DNA of 64,000 nucleotides from Apiospora phragmitis (GCA_038363925.1 JAQQWL010000007.1:2046001-2110000); one strand, 5' to 3'; counted from the first letter of the stretch, positions 1-15,427 are shown. A program made the numbers and translations. The notes: a model not told the origin generated them from the letters alone.

Positions 1-907
1 TTCTGTTCCTGACCATCGAACCCATGCGGATGCAGTTGATCTGCGTCGATGTGAGTATTCATATGAGTATGGAGGCCAGAAACTGCTTACAAGCCAGCCA
101 GTAGGAAAAGCCCAATAATCGCGGTTTTCTGCCATCTTTTGACATGAAGCTGGACAATTGCCCGTACGGGCAGTGCAAGAATGAATACGTTGAGAACAGT
201 ATCAATGACAGTGCTAGTCGTGCTAAACCAGCGTGTCGGGTTGAGGCATTTGGTTTTGGTACCGTTGCTCCATCCTAGTGAGATCGGGTGGCAGCCAAAG
301 ATCAGCATGATTTCGAAAGAAAGACAGTATGCTGCCACAACCGCCCCAATAGTATAGACACCGAGACGAATGTGCCGCTGAGGGAAGATGCGAAGGTATA
401 GCGCGAGGACTGAGGCTTTAACCAAACAGAGCGTGGCTACACCTATGATTGCAAGCGCGTAACCACACTGACTGGTATTAGTAAAATAGAGAGTATCAAA
501 GAGAGCGGAGTCCTCTGTTTGGGATAAAGGGTATTCTAACTTTCGCTAATACCTCGAGGGCTTCTGCAGCATTTGGCTTCATGATGACTGTTATTGTGTG
601 CTGTCCTTCTCCGTAGGCGGCCAATGCTCTCTCTCGTCAGTAACAAAGTCCTATAAACCTTCGGCTGAAAGTAGAACTTGCTCGTTATCATGATTGCTGC
701 GTGTCCATAGCTGAATATCTGTGCAGCTATGACGATCCAGTCGTCGACTCCGAGCCTCATTCTTTGGATGCGGCGTGACAGCAGACGCAGGGCAAGGCAT
801 ATAGTGGAAACCACATTCAGCCAGACACAAGAGTGGATGATGACAGCGCGTCTATCATCCTTCATCTGTTCCGGGGCAATAGGGGGAACGCCTGGAATTG
901 AGACCAT
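1..907 (-). CDS. SAT4/rhodopsin-like fungal integral membrane protein (partial, runs off left edge)
   Basis: This is a multi-pass membrane protein of the fungal SAT4 (rhodopsin-like) family, of unknown biochemical role. Relatives include PTH11-like receptors, but this copy shows no CFEM domain. The start is the ATG at 907-905. The inferred exons are 907-678, 628-553, 512-91 and 40 onward past the edge; the last junction is uncertain. Family marks are an LGVDDW motif after the first helix, a YGEGQH segment on the second exon and KASVLALYLRIFP on the third, followed by hydrophobic helices. The two proposed internal introns are only 49 and 40 nt, which is very short, so splicing here is less certain than the family call. 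The 3' part is missing. The nearest neighbour, the mannosidase gene, is divergent and more than 2 kb away. Confidence 0.72.
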
Positions 908-3150
908 GATGATGACCTAGTCGTACTGGTGGAAAGGGAGGATGATTTGGGCTGCCAGAGCAATTGAGGACAGAGGCTTGGAGCTGACATATTCGACCGA
1001 GGAGGCCCAGGGATGATGTGACACTATATAACAACATCGACATTGCTTTCTCATTCATTCGAGTCGAGAAGGGTCCGAAATTACACAGGTTCGTCCCTTG
1101 CTTTGCTTTGCTTGCTTGCTACGGCAAACACGGACTCGACAGTATGCGGCCCGCCCCTCCGCTTCGGGAGTACTCAGCATATGAGAGGCTGAGAGGCACG
1201 TTTCCTCTCAAATTTGGATCCCGACATATTGAAATATACAAGTCGGACCCTTGCATCCAAGATCCTCTGAGGAGACGAGCCCTTACCCGATGAAAGTTCG
1301 CTAGTTACCCTCCCTTGCTTGAAGGTATGAACATCGACTCAGCGATTTTGAGATTGATATTTCTGCAATGAACACCCCGAATTGAACCAGTGCTAGTAGA
1401 TAAAGCATTAGCAGACGATCTAGAAGCGAAGTGCAAAGATCGTTGCTTGGTGACTCTCCGAAACCAGTAGGTATTCGTCTTTGGAGGAGACTCGGAATAG
1501 CTTTGGATGGAGTATGCGATATTCCACTCAGTTCACAACGCCTATGAGAGAGTCGTCCACCACCAGGCTACGGCCGTTTTAATGTTTGCTACATTCTAAA
1601 CTGCTCGTCAACGATAGGATATTGCTTCGACTAATCTCGAGTGGGGTATCAGTTCTAGACCATCAGATTAGGTAAGGATGTAGCAAACCGTATCAAGGGT
1701 CAGAGGGGAAGCGATTATGTAAGTAATCCTCGTCCTATTTGTTCGTCTTGGATCCTATTGGGTAATAAGTTACTGATGCATGAACGCCACAACGGTGCTG
1801 CACTAACTGCTACTTCAGTACGATATGATAGCAAGCGTTCGTGTTCTAGGACGATGCTAGAAAAACTCGATATTAATTCCCCATTTGACAAGGACACATC
1901 TGTTCGAAAATCTCGGGACCGATACGAAGAGACTAGATGGGACTAATCCAAACATACAGGGCAAGCCACCAGAGGTAGGCTTCCCCCGTAGATGAGAGGA
2001 AAATCCATGTAGAGAGAGTGAGGGGGGCTGGACTCGATGTGTTGAATACTCAGACATAGACCAATGCCTCCTGGGCAAAAGGACGTTCTTACTTTATTCA
2101 CTGCTGATGCGGTCTTAGTACATTGCCTAGAGTGTTGAAGCTACCTCGCTCTATGCATGCTGACAACTGCATCGAGTCCAGTGGAATGGTTGGAGGTTCA
2201 TGCAGGCGAATCCCGTACCGCATCGCCCGAAGTGTGGCATAGGAGAAACCTGAAGCTCTTTGCAAGTGCATATACGAGACTTGGCGATATCCTCTTCCAA
2301 ATTCGTTCCCAGAAGAGACACTATGTGCTTGATCTTAGCTAGCGGCGCCTAAGCTTTGTAAACAGATGCCATGAAGCTTGAGATAAAGTTGGAAGAGCCT
2401 CACCTGTCACAATGATGTTGCCTGCTACAATCATTCCGAGTAATGATTAAGTATCGATAGCGTTACCATTTACATACCGGGTTCGATCCCTGTCAGCTCG
2501 ACGGCAGGTGGTGAGTGCTTGCAGTCTCAAAATCGGGCGCAGCACGGCAACAAAAAGCTCCAAGGCTTAACATTTGTAACACTGAACAAATGTTCGGTAT
2601 CAAATTAACGGACGAAGCAGGCTACCTCACGATCTAGTAAATTCATTGCTCTACTCGCTACATACCTAAATGAGCATATTATAATGTGCAAGAACATGTA
2701 CGACTACATGCTTTAATGAATTCAATTAATGTTCTTATCAAGCCAGTGCTGTGATAGGCCGGCCCACTCTTGAAAGACCAGTGACGGACATGCAGCAATC
2801 TGTCCTAAAACGCCCTAGGCTTGGTGGTTGGCCAACAGCTCTCGCCCCCCACTACTCCGAAAGCTTGATGCTACGGAAGGTCTTCTGGAAGGTCGGAGAG
2901 TGGTCTCGTGAATTGTTCACCTACATTTGCATACCTACTCGACACCTCTCGACCTTCGACTCTCCAACCAATTGCTTGGCTTCTACTGGTATTGCGCACG
3001 GCGACCTTGTTCTTGCCGGCTACCTCCGCCACGTTCCTTTACCGGTTCCTCTTCCTCCTACATGTATCGTCTTGATACTTGTTGCCGGTAATGCCCTTGC
3101 CAGGCATGGCCGGCTGGATGTTGGCTTCCAACCACAATGCATTGAGGCGC
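908..3150. other. Intergenic region, no gene seen
   Basis: About 2.2 kb lies between the divergent SAT4 and EDEM genes. Open frames here are short and have no recognisable motif. A T-arm-like string near 2479-2493 has no tRNA body around it. I see no repeat or mobile element. Confidence 0.5.
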
Positions 3151-6100
3151 ATGCCTCGTGCTTGGTGCACTTCACTATGCATCTTCTTCCTATCGACATG
3201 TTTGCTTTCCGTGGGGGCCATGCGCCCCGATCGCGTTGCGCAACTTAGGGACGAGACGGTCGACATGTTCTATCACGGCTTTGACAACTACATGCACATC
3301 GCATTTCCCGAAGACGAGGTATGAATCCGCCACCACTAGGAAGAAGTAGAGAGAGGCGTAGACAGAGACTGTGGCATTCTAGTAGGGCAGAGTGATTTAC
3401 TTAAATTAATGTCAATAGTTACGCCCCGTCTCGTGCACACCTTGACCCGCGATGCCCTCAACCCACGAAATGTCGCTCTGAACGACGTCCTGGGAAACTA
3501 CTCCCTGACCCTGATAGACAGCCTTTCGACATTGGCCATCCTTGCTTCTGCGCCGCCCGACGACCGCGATACCGGGCTGAAAGCTCTGGCCGACTTTCAA
3601 GCAGGCGTCGCTGCCTTGGTAGAACAATATGGAGATGGGCGGCACGGTCGGTCTGGTCAGGGCTTTCGCGCAAGAGGCTTCGATGTGGACAGCAAGGTTC
3701 AGGTCTTTGAAACGGTTATTCGGGGTGTCGGTGGACTTCTGAGTGCACACTTGTTTGCTGTTGGAGATTTACCGATTGCTGGATACGACCCCCGGAGAAA
3801 CGGCGATGATTGGGAGCAAAATCCCATTATCTGGCCCCGAGGCTTCAAGTATGATGGCCAGCTACTCCGTCTAGCCCTAGACCTGGCCCAGCGTTTGCTA
3901 CCAGCTTTTTACACACAAACGGGTATGCCTTACCCGCGGGTTAATCTACGCCATGGCATCCCGTTCTATCTAAATTCCCCTCTTCACGAGAACATCAGTT
4001 TACATCCGAACGGAGAGGAAGGTTTCCCGGAAATCACGGAGACGTGCAGCGCGGGTGCAGGAAGCTTGGTTCTCGAATTTACCGTGCTAAGTCGCTTGAC
4101 GGGTGATCCCCGCTTTGAGCAGGCTGCCAAGAGAGCTTTCTGGGCTGTTTGGTCGAGGAGAAGTAATATTGGCCTCATCGGGGCCGGCGTCGATGCCGAA
4201 GCTGGCCATTGGATAGGGGGCTTTTCTGGAATAGGAGCCGGCATCGACAGTTTCTTTGAATACGCCCTCAAGACCCACATCCTGCTTTCGGGGCACGAGC
4301 TGCCAAACCGGACCATGCCGAATCCAGCCCCTTACGGAAGCCAGCTGGACCCCAATTCTCTCTACACTCCGCTGTCTGATGAGGATAACTCGGCCGATGC
4401 CTTTCTGGAAGCTTGGCATCATGCTCATGCTGCCATCAAGCGACATCTATACTCTGATGTGCATCATCCGCACTACATCAATGCTCATATTTCGACCGGT
4501 TCGCCCCAGGCGTATTGGATAGATAGCTTGGGCGCTTATTATTCGGGTTTGCTGGCACTTGCGGGGGAGTTAGATGAGGCAATCGGCACACATCTACTAT
4601 ACACGGCCCTGTGGACTCGCTATTCAGCCCTGCCGGAACGTTGGTCTGTCCGCGACGGCCATGTTGAAGGTGGGCTTGGTTGGTGGCCGGGTCGTCCAGA
4701 GTTTATCGAATCCACCTACCACATCTACCGAACTACCAAAGACCCGTGGTACTCTTTATTCGGGCGAGATGGTTTTGAGAGACGTCAGAAGGCGGTGCTG
4801 GACCAAGTGCGGTTGGTCTGGGTTGCAGGATGTGCGGACCGGAGAGAAGAGCGACCGAATGGAAAGTTTCTTTCTGGGAGAGACTGCCAAGTACTTGTAC
4901 TTGCTCTTTGATTCGGACCATCCGCTGAACAAGCTGGATGCGCCTTATGTGTTCACCACAGAAGGGCACCCGCTAATCATCCCACGGAAAGCAGGGCAGC
5001 CCAAGGCACGTAAGAAGGCTGTCGAGAAAGGAGTCCTGCCCTACTATGATGAAAGGTATACGAACTCTTGTCCCGTACCGCCAGAACTTCCTCCGCTATC
5101 TGGTTCAGCCACAGCTGCGCGGCCAGATTTCTATCACGCAGCCAGCTTGATCCGCTTACACCACATACCTAATATCCACGCCATATCGGACCAGGAATCG
5201 TCCACGGTTGTACGTGAAAAGTCGGCGGCGTACGCGATGAAACCAAGATCCAACCACACGATATTTCCGTGGACACTACCGTCTGCAATGCTCCCGCCTA
5301 ATGGCACCTGCGCGGCAATGCGACAGCAGCATACATCTGTCATCGAGTTTCCCACCAATACCCAACATTCCGTAGGGAATACTTTCAGTCTCATGTTTGG
5401 AGGTCACAACCTCGTCCGCATGGGCAGTGAAGGCATAGCGATCAGCAGCTTGAACGGTCTCAAAATCACACTTGTCCTAGAAGAGCCCCCAGACTACATC
5501 GAACGTGCATGGAGAATCTCCAGTATCGGCCATTTAGCCTTGGGTCGCGACGAGAAGGTGTTCATCACAAGGGATGTTCTTGCCGAGATGTCGGATCCGT
5601 TGTTCCATCGAATCAGAGATTCGGTCAGTGTCGATATCCTGCTGCAGACGGAGATTCCTCCGCCACCAATCGAGACGCCGGCGAACTTTACCGCATCTGA
5701 GAGCAAAGCACAAACCGAAGTGCAGTCTACTATTGAGATGGCTGATTCGCATGGGTCCTCGAATATCTTCAGCTCGTTTCTTCAGCAGATCACTTCGGTT
5801 TTGCGCGAACCGGCCTCTACCTTTGCCCCTGAACCGGCGCGGAAGCCGGAATATGAGTATACGGAACTCGCAGCGATTTTACCTGCGGGCTTAGGAGCAG
5901 CACCGTTGCCTGACGTGCGCGAAGCTCCCAACCCAGTCACAGGCGTGAATATCGAATCTCTAACTTGGGGCAATGTCTATTTCGCTGATCAGGCATGCCG
6001 GGCTAAGCTCCCGGATGCCGCAGCGAAAGCACATCAAGTTATTGTGATGAGGCGTGGTGGCTGTTCCTTTTCGGAGAAGCTGTCCAATATCCCGTCGTAC

Positions 6101-6383
6101 GCCCCCTAATCGCAACGCACTGCAGTTGGTCATCATTGTCTCGGAAGATAAAGAAGATGAATCAGAAGGTAACTCATGGGGGTTCAATTTTATCCGGCCA
6201 TTGCTCGACGAGCTACAAAAGACACCTGCGGGCATACTGCGTCATAACCCAATTGCTATGGTCATGGTGGGAGGCGGCGACAAGACATACCGAGCCCTCG
6301 AACAGGCGAAAAGCTTGGGACTGCGGAGACGGTACCATGTCGAGAGCCAGGGTTTGGCGATAGGGAACCTAGTTGTTCTGTAG
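3151..6383 (+). CDS. ER degradation-enhancing alpha-mannosidase (EDEM/Mnl1-like, GH47 plus PA domain), with three frameshifts
   Basis: This is a luminal ER GH47 protein that trims mannose from misfolded glycoproteins and marks them for ERAD. The ATG at 3151 opens a signal peptide ([19 protein letters not shown]). An earlier in-frame ATG at 3091 is less likely. Exon 1 ends at 3318 (FPEDE), and a 100-nt intron leads to exon 2 at 3419 (LRPVSC). GH47 marks in order are [44 protein letters not shown] and [15 protein letters not shown] domain ([13 protein letters not shown]) lies near the C-terminus. Three single-base lesions break the frame: a missing base at 3441/3442, an extra T at 4753 and an extra C near 6103-6106. 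Allowing for these, the length is exactly 1044 codons, normal for fungal EDEM. The protein context is conserved across every break, so sequence error is more likely than pseudogenisation, but three in one gene leaves doubt. The Mnl1/Htm1 assignment rests on family resemblance. Confidence 0.88.
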
Positions 6384-7419
6384 AAAGGGCGAGCGAGGAA
6401 AACGGTTTTGCGATTGAAGGCATGCGTGGGCGTTCAGGGGTTTTTGCATCCAGCACAGGGGGGAAGTCACGTCTCTTATTCTCTTTATTTTCATGGGTCC
6501 TATTAGACTACATACTTGCATAGCACGTACGGCATTTACACGCCGTGCTCTACGAGGCGCATACATATATGCCAGTGACTGGTTCCCGTCACTGCAGTGA
6601 TATTCTGAAAAGCGTTTACTCCGGGGCCGAGTAGGTGGGCTGTCTCACCCGACCCGAGGCCAAGCCCCATACGCCGCCCCTCCCATGGTGCGAGCAGTCG
6701 GTCGTGCAATGTGAAAAAACTCCAAGGTCTCGACTCGGCTCTCACATTCTGGCAAGTTTGGAAAGTCTGGAAAGGCTTTGAGATGTTGGTTCCTCTTCAA
6801 AGGATGCAAGCACGCACCTTGCATGAACTCGGGAACCCCGTATGGTACCGAGGTGGATAGCAATAACATGGCCAGGGCAAAATTTGAATCAGGGTCCTGG
6901 CTACTAGTGAGCAGCGGGCAATATTCAACAAGAGCACAATCGAGTTCGCCTCAATTTAGTGGTGTAAGCCCATAGCGAAGGCAAGCATGCCCCTCCCTCA
7001 GGCGTCGATTTGGCCCGCTCTCTGGATAAGATAGCAGAGCCTGAGCGCTAAGGACCTCCCACTTTTTCGCCCACCATCCCACCTCCCGCCTAAGAAGATT
7101 GAAAAAAGAAGCAAAAGCACGGGCCTCTTTGAAAATTTGGCTGGCCAGCCCGGGTTGTGAGTGAGGGGGAGAGTGGGTTGGTGGCGGTGTGATAAGCCTG
7201 AAGAGCAGGTCGCAACTTATTTTTTTTTCTTTACCACCAGCCCCACCACCATTCGGCAGAAAAATACCAGGCCCTCAAAATCTAGATAATTCCTGTACTC
7301 CTCCGAGGCGCATCTTTTCGTCGACTGTCTCCCTTTCCCTCTTGATCAATCCACTCCCCTTCTTCTTGTTCTCTCTCAACTTTCTCATCTTTAACGAGAA
7401 GAACATCACAGTCGCAATA
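6384..7419. promoter_or_regulatory. Upstream region of the Ssb Hsp70 gene with pyrimidine-rich leader
   Basis: This is about 1 kb without a gene. From roughly 7296 to 7392 the plus strand is strongly C/T-rich just before the start codon. Such tracts are common upstream of highly expressed fungal genes. I looked for heat-shock elements (alternating GAA/TTC triplets) and found no convincing array, which fits a growth-regulated Ssb gene better than a heat-induced Ssa gene. That last point is inference. Confidence 0.4.
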
Positions 7420-9678
<2,259 letters not shown>

Positions 9679-10476
9679 ACGGACATACTTTCTGATTTCT
9701 GGGGAGTAGGGTCTGGGGAGGAGGTCTCTCGATGAGCTATGGCTGGGTTCAAGAGAAGTCCAGTAATGATTTACGCTCATCTTTATACGTGATAGACGAT
9801 GGATGGCATCTGAGGGCATGAAATGGGTTCCATTGCTCCTCGCGGTTTGGGAATGAATGAGGGAACCCTAAAAAGTCTTTTATGCAGGGATGGGTTTGCG
9901 CTCTTTTGATTTCTCTGCACCAACCTTCCTATACTCCTCCGGTTAGTTTATTCTGGCGCCTGCAATGTAGACTAGGAAGCAAGAATGAAAGCGAAAAGGG
10001 GGAGAGCCGAACGAATGAATCAAAAAAGTACGAACAAAGAAAGCGGACGCTTGCCACTATGACTGCAACTGCAACTATGACTATGCCTGAGTCCGTGAGA
10101 ATCCATTCCAGAGAACCCAGCGTGGTGGATTGGCGATTAAATGAGGTTAGTGCATATTATTGCCAATGTCAATTCCGGGTGCTGTCTGGCCCATCTTCCA
10201 TATTGGCTTTATGCAATTGCCGGGGGTATCCCTGTGCCGTCTTGTTTACGTCACTGTTTGAAGCTACCTGATGCGAGTGCCGACAAGTTGGCAACAACCA
10301 AACATCTGATCCATCTCCTTGGGTTCATCATTTCAGATTTTCCATCATTTCTCGAGTCATTCAACAGTGACTTATTTCAAGTACATAACGCCATTGACCA
10401 ACTCTATCTCTGAGTTCATCTCCATTCGTGCAGCTGACGCAGACGCGGGTCCTAGTCGTCTTCTCACCCAAGCACC
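9679..10476. other. Intergenic region, no gene seen
   Basis: This 0.8 kb holds the 3' end of the Ssb transcript and the promoter of the LMBD1-like gene. I see no coding potential beyond short open frames and no notable repeat. Confidence 0.5.
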
Positions 10477-12251
10477 ATGGCCAGCGCTGGCTATGTGCAG
10501 GTCAGCTTGATCTGGGTGGCATACGCCGTAGCCATCGGTGTTGCCCTCATCGCTGCAGCTCTAGTTACCTTTACTTGGCAAACGCACCGCGAACGCTCTG
10601 CCATCGTCAGTATCGTCACCATCCTGAGTTTGACGGCGCTCCTGGCAACCGTCTTCCTCCTACCAGTCGACATTGCCCTCGTATCCGCTACGACCGACTC
10701 GTCAAACGGCGTCAAGAAAGAATGGGCAACACCCACTCGTGTCCACAATATCCTCTTTACTTTGAAAGTAGTCTACTATTGTTTGTATAGCCTCGACGCC
10801 CTGCTGTGCATGGTCGTCATTCCCTTTTCCTACTTCTGGTATGAAGAATACGATGAGGTTGAGGAACAAGAGGGACACCAGACTCTGGGCAGTAGACTTT
10901 GGGGCGCCGCCAAATACACCATCGCATTCGTCCTCTTGGTCGTCATTCTCTTCTTAGTCGGATTCTTCGTGCCCGCTGCAGGAGATAAGACTGGTCAACA
11001 TCTCGATCTTGACTTCTTCAAGCGCTTGCTTGACGAGAACCATGCCGAGAAGGCCTTAACGTTCGGTCTGGGTCTGCTGGTCACCCTGGGCACAATCCTC
11101 TACGTTCTATACACGGGAGCCGGTCTCGCCCTTATGCCCGTATCATTCATCAAATCTGCACCGTCCATCTCGGCTCCGCAACTATCCGAGAATACCGCGT
11201 CTCAACTGGACCAGAACCGCGAACGCCAGAGACAGCTGGAAATGCGCAGCGCGGGTCGCGCGGAAGGTATGTCGCAGAAGGATCGACGTGAGCTGGAGGC
11301 GCTGGTTCGCGAAGAGCGAACTTTGGTCCGGCGAGAACGGCTTGCCGCCGAAGCTCAAGGCGAGGGAAGAGCTGGCTCGTTCGAGCATGGAGCAAGGTTG
11401 AGGCGGTGTTCCGACCTATCAAGCTCATTGGCGGCCTACTGCTGATCCTAGTCTGCATCCTGGTGTGGGTTTCCATGCTCATCACGGGCATTGACAAGGC
11501 CGCCAATTCGGTCTGCAAGAGTCACTGTGGCTACATCCTGGCTCACATCAATGTTTTCCAGCCCATCAACTGGTTCTTCGTGCAGACCGCCAAGGCTTTC
11601 CCCGTTGACTACGTCTTGATGACTTTGTTGATCCTGCTCTTCTTCTGCAGTTCGATTTCTGGGCTGGCCACGATTGGTATTCGCTTCCTTTGGCTGCGTA
11701 TCTTTGAGATTCGCAAGGGTAGAACTGCCCCGCAAGCCCTCCTGATTGCGACTGTGATGTTGGCCTTGATGGTACTTGCCATCAACTACGCTATTGCCAT
11801 GCTTGTCGCGCCACAGTATGCATCCTTCGGCACGCAGACGTTCTGCGACTTACCGCCTCACCACCTCGATCAGCAGCCAAGCTGCAAGGACCACCCGGAG
11901 GCTGTCAAGCCTTGCTCCGAGTGGGTAGATCGTCACTATGCATTCCAGACGTGCACGCCGACCGTCATGAGCACTTTTCTGAACCGAATCACGCTCAACT
12001 GGCCCGTGTTTGGCGCGGTCGATTTCTGGGCGCAGTTTGCTTTCCTTGGCGTCTTCCTGGTGGTCTTCCTGACTACCTTGTTCAGGACACCCAAGCTCAA
12101 CGTATACCAGCTCGATGAGGAAGCCGAGGCTGATGAAGAGGATGGTCTTTTGGCCAGTACGGGCCGCAGATTCGGCGCCACCTGGCAGGATATCACAGGG
12201 CGGTCGAAGAGGACGGCAGATGAAACCAGCGGAAATGGAGAGCAGGCTTAA
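10477..12251 (+). CDS. LMBR1-domain membrane protein, probable lysosomal/vacuolar cobalamin transporter LMBD1-like, one frameshift
   Basis: This multi-pass membrane protein belongs to the LMBR1/LMBD1 family. Animal LMBD1 lets vitamin B12 leave lysosomes, and fungal members are named after it although their substrate is not established. The start is the ATG at 10477. Helices follow at residues of roughly 10-30, 45-65, 95-120 and 150-170. A long charged loop (about 230-300, rich in R and E) precedes the second helical half, which contains [12 protein letters not shown] and NWFFVQ, and the protein ends in an acidic tail. The frame breaks at 11366/11367, where one base is missing in a GGGAA context. 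With one base restored the gene is exactly 592 codons, normal for the family. No introns are needed. Sequence error is the simplest reading. Confidence 0.9.
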
Positions 12252-15200
12252 GTGCACCGCTGTGTGCAATGTATCATAGGGAGGGATTGCCTGTTCTACA
12301 GCAAAGATTCTTCGATATGGAGATGGCAGACAACCCGCGGAGGTTGACAATTAGGGATGGCGTCCGCGAAACTTGTATACCCCAAGGGAAGAGGCATACG
12401 TGGGTGATTGGCTCAATACGGTAAAGGCGTTATACCCCAGGACAGTCTTCGGCAGACATACACGGGCGGCCAAGGGAATTTGTTAGGATGGTGTGTTTTT
12501 CTCAGTGTACTTTCCCCCCGTTAGGCTTAAAATGTGCGATTCGTAAACGACTTCAGTCTCAGTTTGAAAACCCTTAGACCGACCAACAGTGCAATACAGC
12601 ACGACAGGGCGATTAACTGGTGTGTTATCAATCTAGAGACCCCCAGTTTGCGTAGAGAAGGGGTGGCTATGAGATAAGTTTTCTATCTCCTCTAGACACG
12701 AAGTACAACGGCGGCGTTACATTTCGGGACAGGGGAGCCGAAGGCAGACTCGGACAAGCTCCCCCTTGGTCCCTGGGGGTCTACAATGCGGGGGCGGGAC
12801 AAAACCTGGGAGGGAGACCTCTCCTGTATCTACCTGGCTGCGTGATGCTACAGTCGCTGTGTAAAACAAAACAAAAAGTCCCATATAAGATCAAAGCGGC
12901 CGATGTAGGACCGAAGGATACACGGCGGCCTAGCCCGCGCCCGTACGCAGAGCCGCAACAGTCTTAGCCCATAGCCGATATGCCTAAGACTCAGTAAGCA
13001 AGCAGCAGTACATATGCATCTGAATATATTTAGGTTTGCCGATCTTGCCGTGCTGGTTGGAGTGGACACTGGAGATTTCGGAGAATCTGAATACGACTCT
13101 GAAGAGGTTGGCATGGCTAATTATCCCATCGAGATCGGCCATAATAGCTAGTTGGTAGTAGTGCTGATGTACGTATTCTGTGTGATTCGATAGGGAGGCC
13201 CAGACGACTTTCAATAAATACCCGAGATGGTTGCAGTGGTGGACCATCATACCCTACTCTGCCCAAATAGCGAATGTTGGAAGAGTCAAGTCACTTGAAA
13301 TCTAGATAGACTGTCGTGGTGCCGAAGTCGCATCCTGTACCACTACCACATTTACTTCCATGCAGAAGTCGTGCCCACAGACGGGCTGCATACCTACCTG
13401 GACAAGTACGTATAGTATTTACCCCCCTCCTCCCCACCCTCCGCTATTTTAGGCATGTGGCTGTTTTTATAAGCATACATTGGTACTGCCAACTACGGAG
13501 GCAGCAACGTTGGACCAGTAGCATCAAACGAGTTGAAGCTCGCGTGTACATGCTGTTTATAGCCAAGCACCTACAAATAAGCAACAAGCAAGCATCGGGG
13601 GTTGTGACAAACAGTACATAGTCTATGTCAGCCAGCAGGGGAAAGCTGGCCTGGCGTATGTATCCCGACTGATCCCGCGGGATTTGTATGTGGTGTATGG
13701 TTGTGCCCATGCAGCGCCAGGAGACACGCGACTTGATGGGGAGGAAGGAAAGGAGGTGGGGGGGGGGGGTAAATAGAAAAAGGCGATTTGGATGAGAGCT
13801 GCAGACTTGATGTATGCAGGTGGACGACGTTTTGCATGGCTTGGCTGGTAGAACAAGAACAGACTACTACCCATGCCGGCAGTATGCCGTGTCACCCGGG
13901 GATGGAGGATGCGCGGCCATTAGTTTGTCAGCTGGCCTGTAGTCCTGACTCTTGGAATAATGAATCCCGATACCGAAGCAATCAAGACGCGAGATCCGTC
14001 AACAGGGGGGTTGCGGGGTTGTGGTTGTAGTTGTGGATGTGGTTGTGGTTGCTCCTACCCCAAACCCCAGGATTCCCTAGGTAGGTGCAAGATCTTGAGC
14101 CTAACCCCCTAGGCTACCCGCTAACCAAGCACAGAATGTGGCATGTACTCCCAATTAGTGGGTTACACAACTTCACCCTCCTTGTTTTGCAAACCGTTAC
14201 ACTTGCATTGAAGAGAGATGCTGATATAGCACACTCGCAGAGGTGTAGTGATGTTTCATTCAGATGTCTGTTCTGCGTTCACCGGCTTCAATGTCATTTG
14301 TGCGCTTAGTTGCAGCATACAACCTACTGGTGCTATGTGCTATGTGTGAGAGAGGAGCTTCATTGGGGGGCGCCTTAGGCACTAAACCACCCCCATACTC
14401 AATGTTACACAACGACTGCCTTGTCTTGGCAGCCTCAGACCTCTTTCGTCCCCCGGATTACCCTTTTCGGCAACCCGCAAACTGCTCCTCCTCCTGAGTC
14501 CTCCATCCATGGATCTACCATCATCGTTCTGATGCGTCTGTGACCTCAACACTCTTGATTGTGGACACATCTTTCGAGCAGGCCAGAACCAGAAGAGGAA
14601 CGATTGGATCTGTCTATCAGTTATCACGTTACGTCAAGCCAGACCGGCCCTATACCGCGTAAACCCGCTTTGTGTTCCTCTGCAGCGCCATACTTGGTTG
14701 AGTTATCGCGGGGAAACCCACTCGTTTCCTCGAGTTCGGTAGATACATGTATCCAGCCTCCAACCGCCGCCCCTCATTCGCGGCCACCGGAGCTCTAGCT
14801 CGGCCCAAACTTTTCGTCATACCTGGACAAATCTACAGCACAGAAAAGAGGGCATGCGAACAAAAAGAAAAATGCCCGAGTTGACCTACACACGTACTTC
14901 TGAGCCGTGTGGAATCCAAAGAAGAGGGGCTCCATTCGCCTTTGGTCACAATGGCTTGGCTTGGCGGCTATAAAAAGGACCCCCCTTATGGAGAGCTTGC
15001 TTTCGGGAACCAGGATCAGGGGAGTGAGAGCGAGCCTGTGGGCTGTTCTGGCTTATATATGAATGGGCACTGGGTAGGTGGGAAACCTCTTCGTGACCCG
15101 TCGACCGGACTAGATGTGTATGCCCCCATCTTCCCCCGGAGTCTCACGACACGAGCTTCGTGGGTCACTTCTACATGCCCCTTGTCGGTCACGCTGCTTC

Positions 15201-15427
15201 TTCTGGTCCTATATGCACTGTCTGCTCTCATCTGCGCTACTGCCCCCCCCCCCCGCCAAAGACCAAGGGTATCCGATCTAGTGCAAAGTATAAAAGCTGA
15301 CGTCTCTTGGATACTTGACCTTCTCCTCGTCTTTCCCTCCCTCGAATCAAGGATCTTCTGCGTGATATATATCAACGGCTGAAAAAGAAAGACTATATAC
15401 TGATACCATATCACGTGCTACTTGACA
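12252..15427. other. Large gene-free region with low-complexity tracts
   Basis: About 3.2 kb separates the LMBD1-like gene from the first SDR. It holds a run of 12 G at 13758-13769, a TGTGGT-type tract at 14017-14052, a CCTAGGTAGG motif at 14076-14085 and a run of 12 C at 15243-15254. Open frames are short and unrelated to families I know. TATA-like strings occur at 14969 and 15289. I see no transposon remains. Confidence 0.5.
15289..15295 (+). promoter_or_regulatory. TATA-like box upstream of the first SDR gene
   Basis: A perfect TATAAAA lies 133 bases before the SDR start codon at 15428, on the same strand, just after a C run and followed by a C/T-rich leader. The position suits a core promoter. 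This is inferred from sequence only. Confidence 0.45.

Noticed and set aside
2479..2493. T-arm-like string (GGTTCGATCCC) suggesting a tRNA
   Set aside because: No acceptor, D or anticodon stem can be drawn around it in either direction; at best a fragment.
2751..3248. 165-codon frame ahead of the EDEM gene
   Set aside because: It overlaps the EDEM signal-peptide exon in another frame and has no similarity; a shadow frame.
4753..6106. Programmed +1 frameshifting in the EDEM gene
   Set aside because: The two +1 sites share no slippery codon or stop arrangement, a third site needs the opposite correction, and relatives read straight through.
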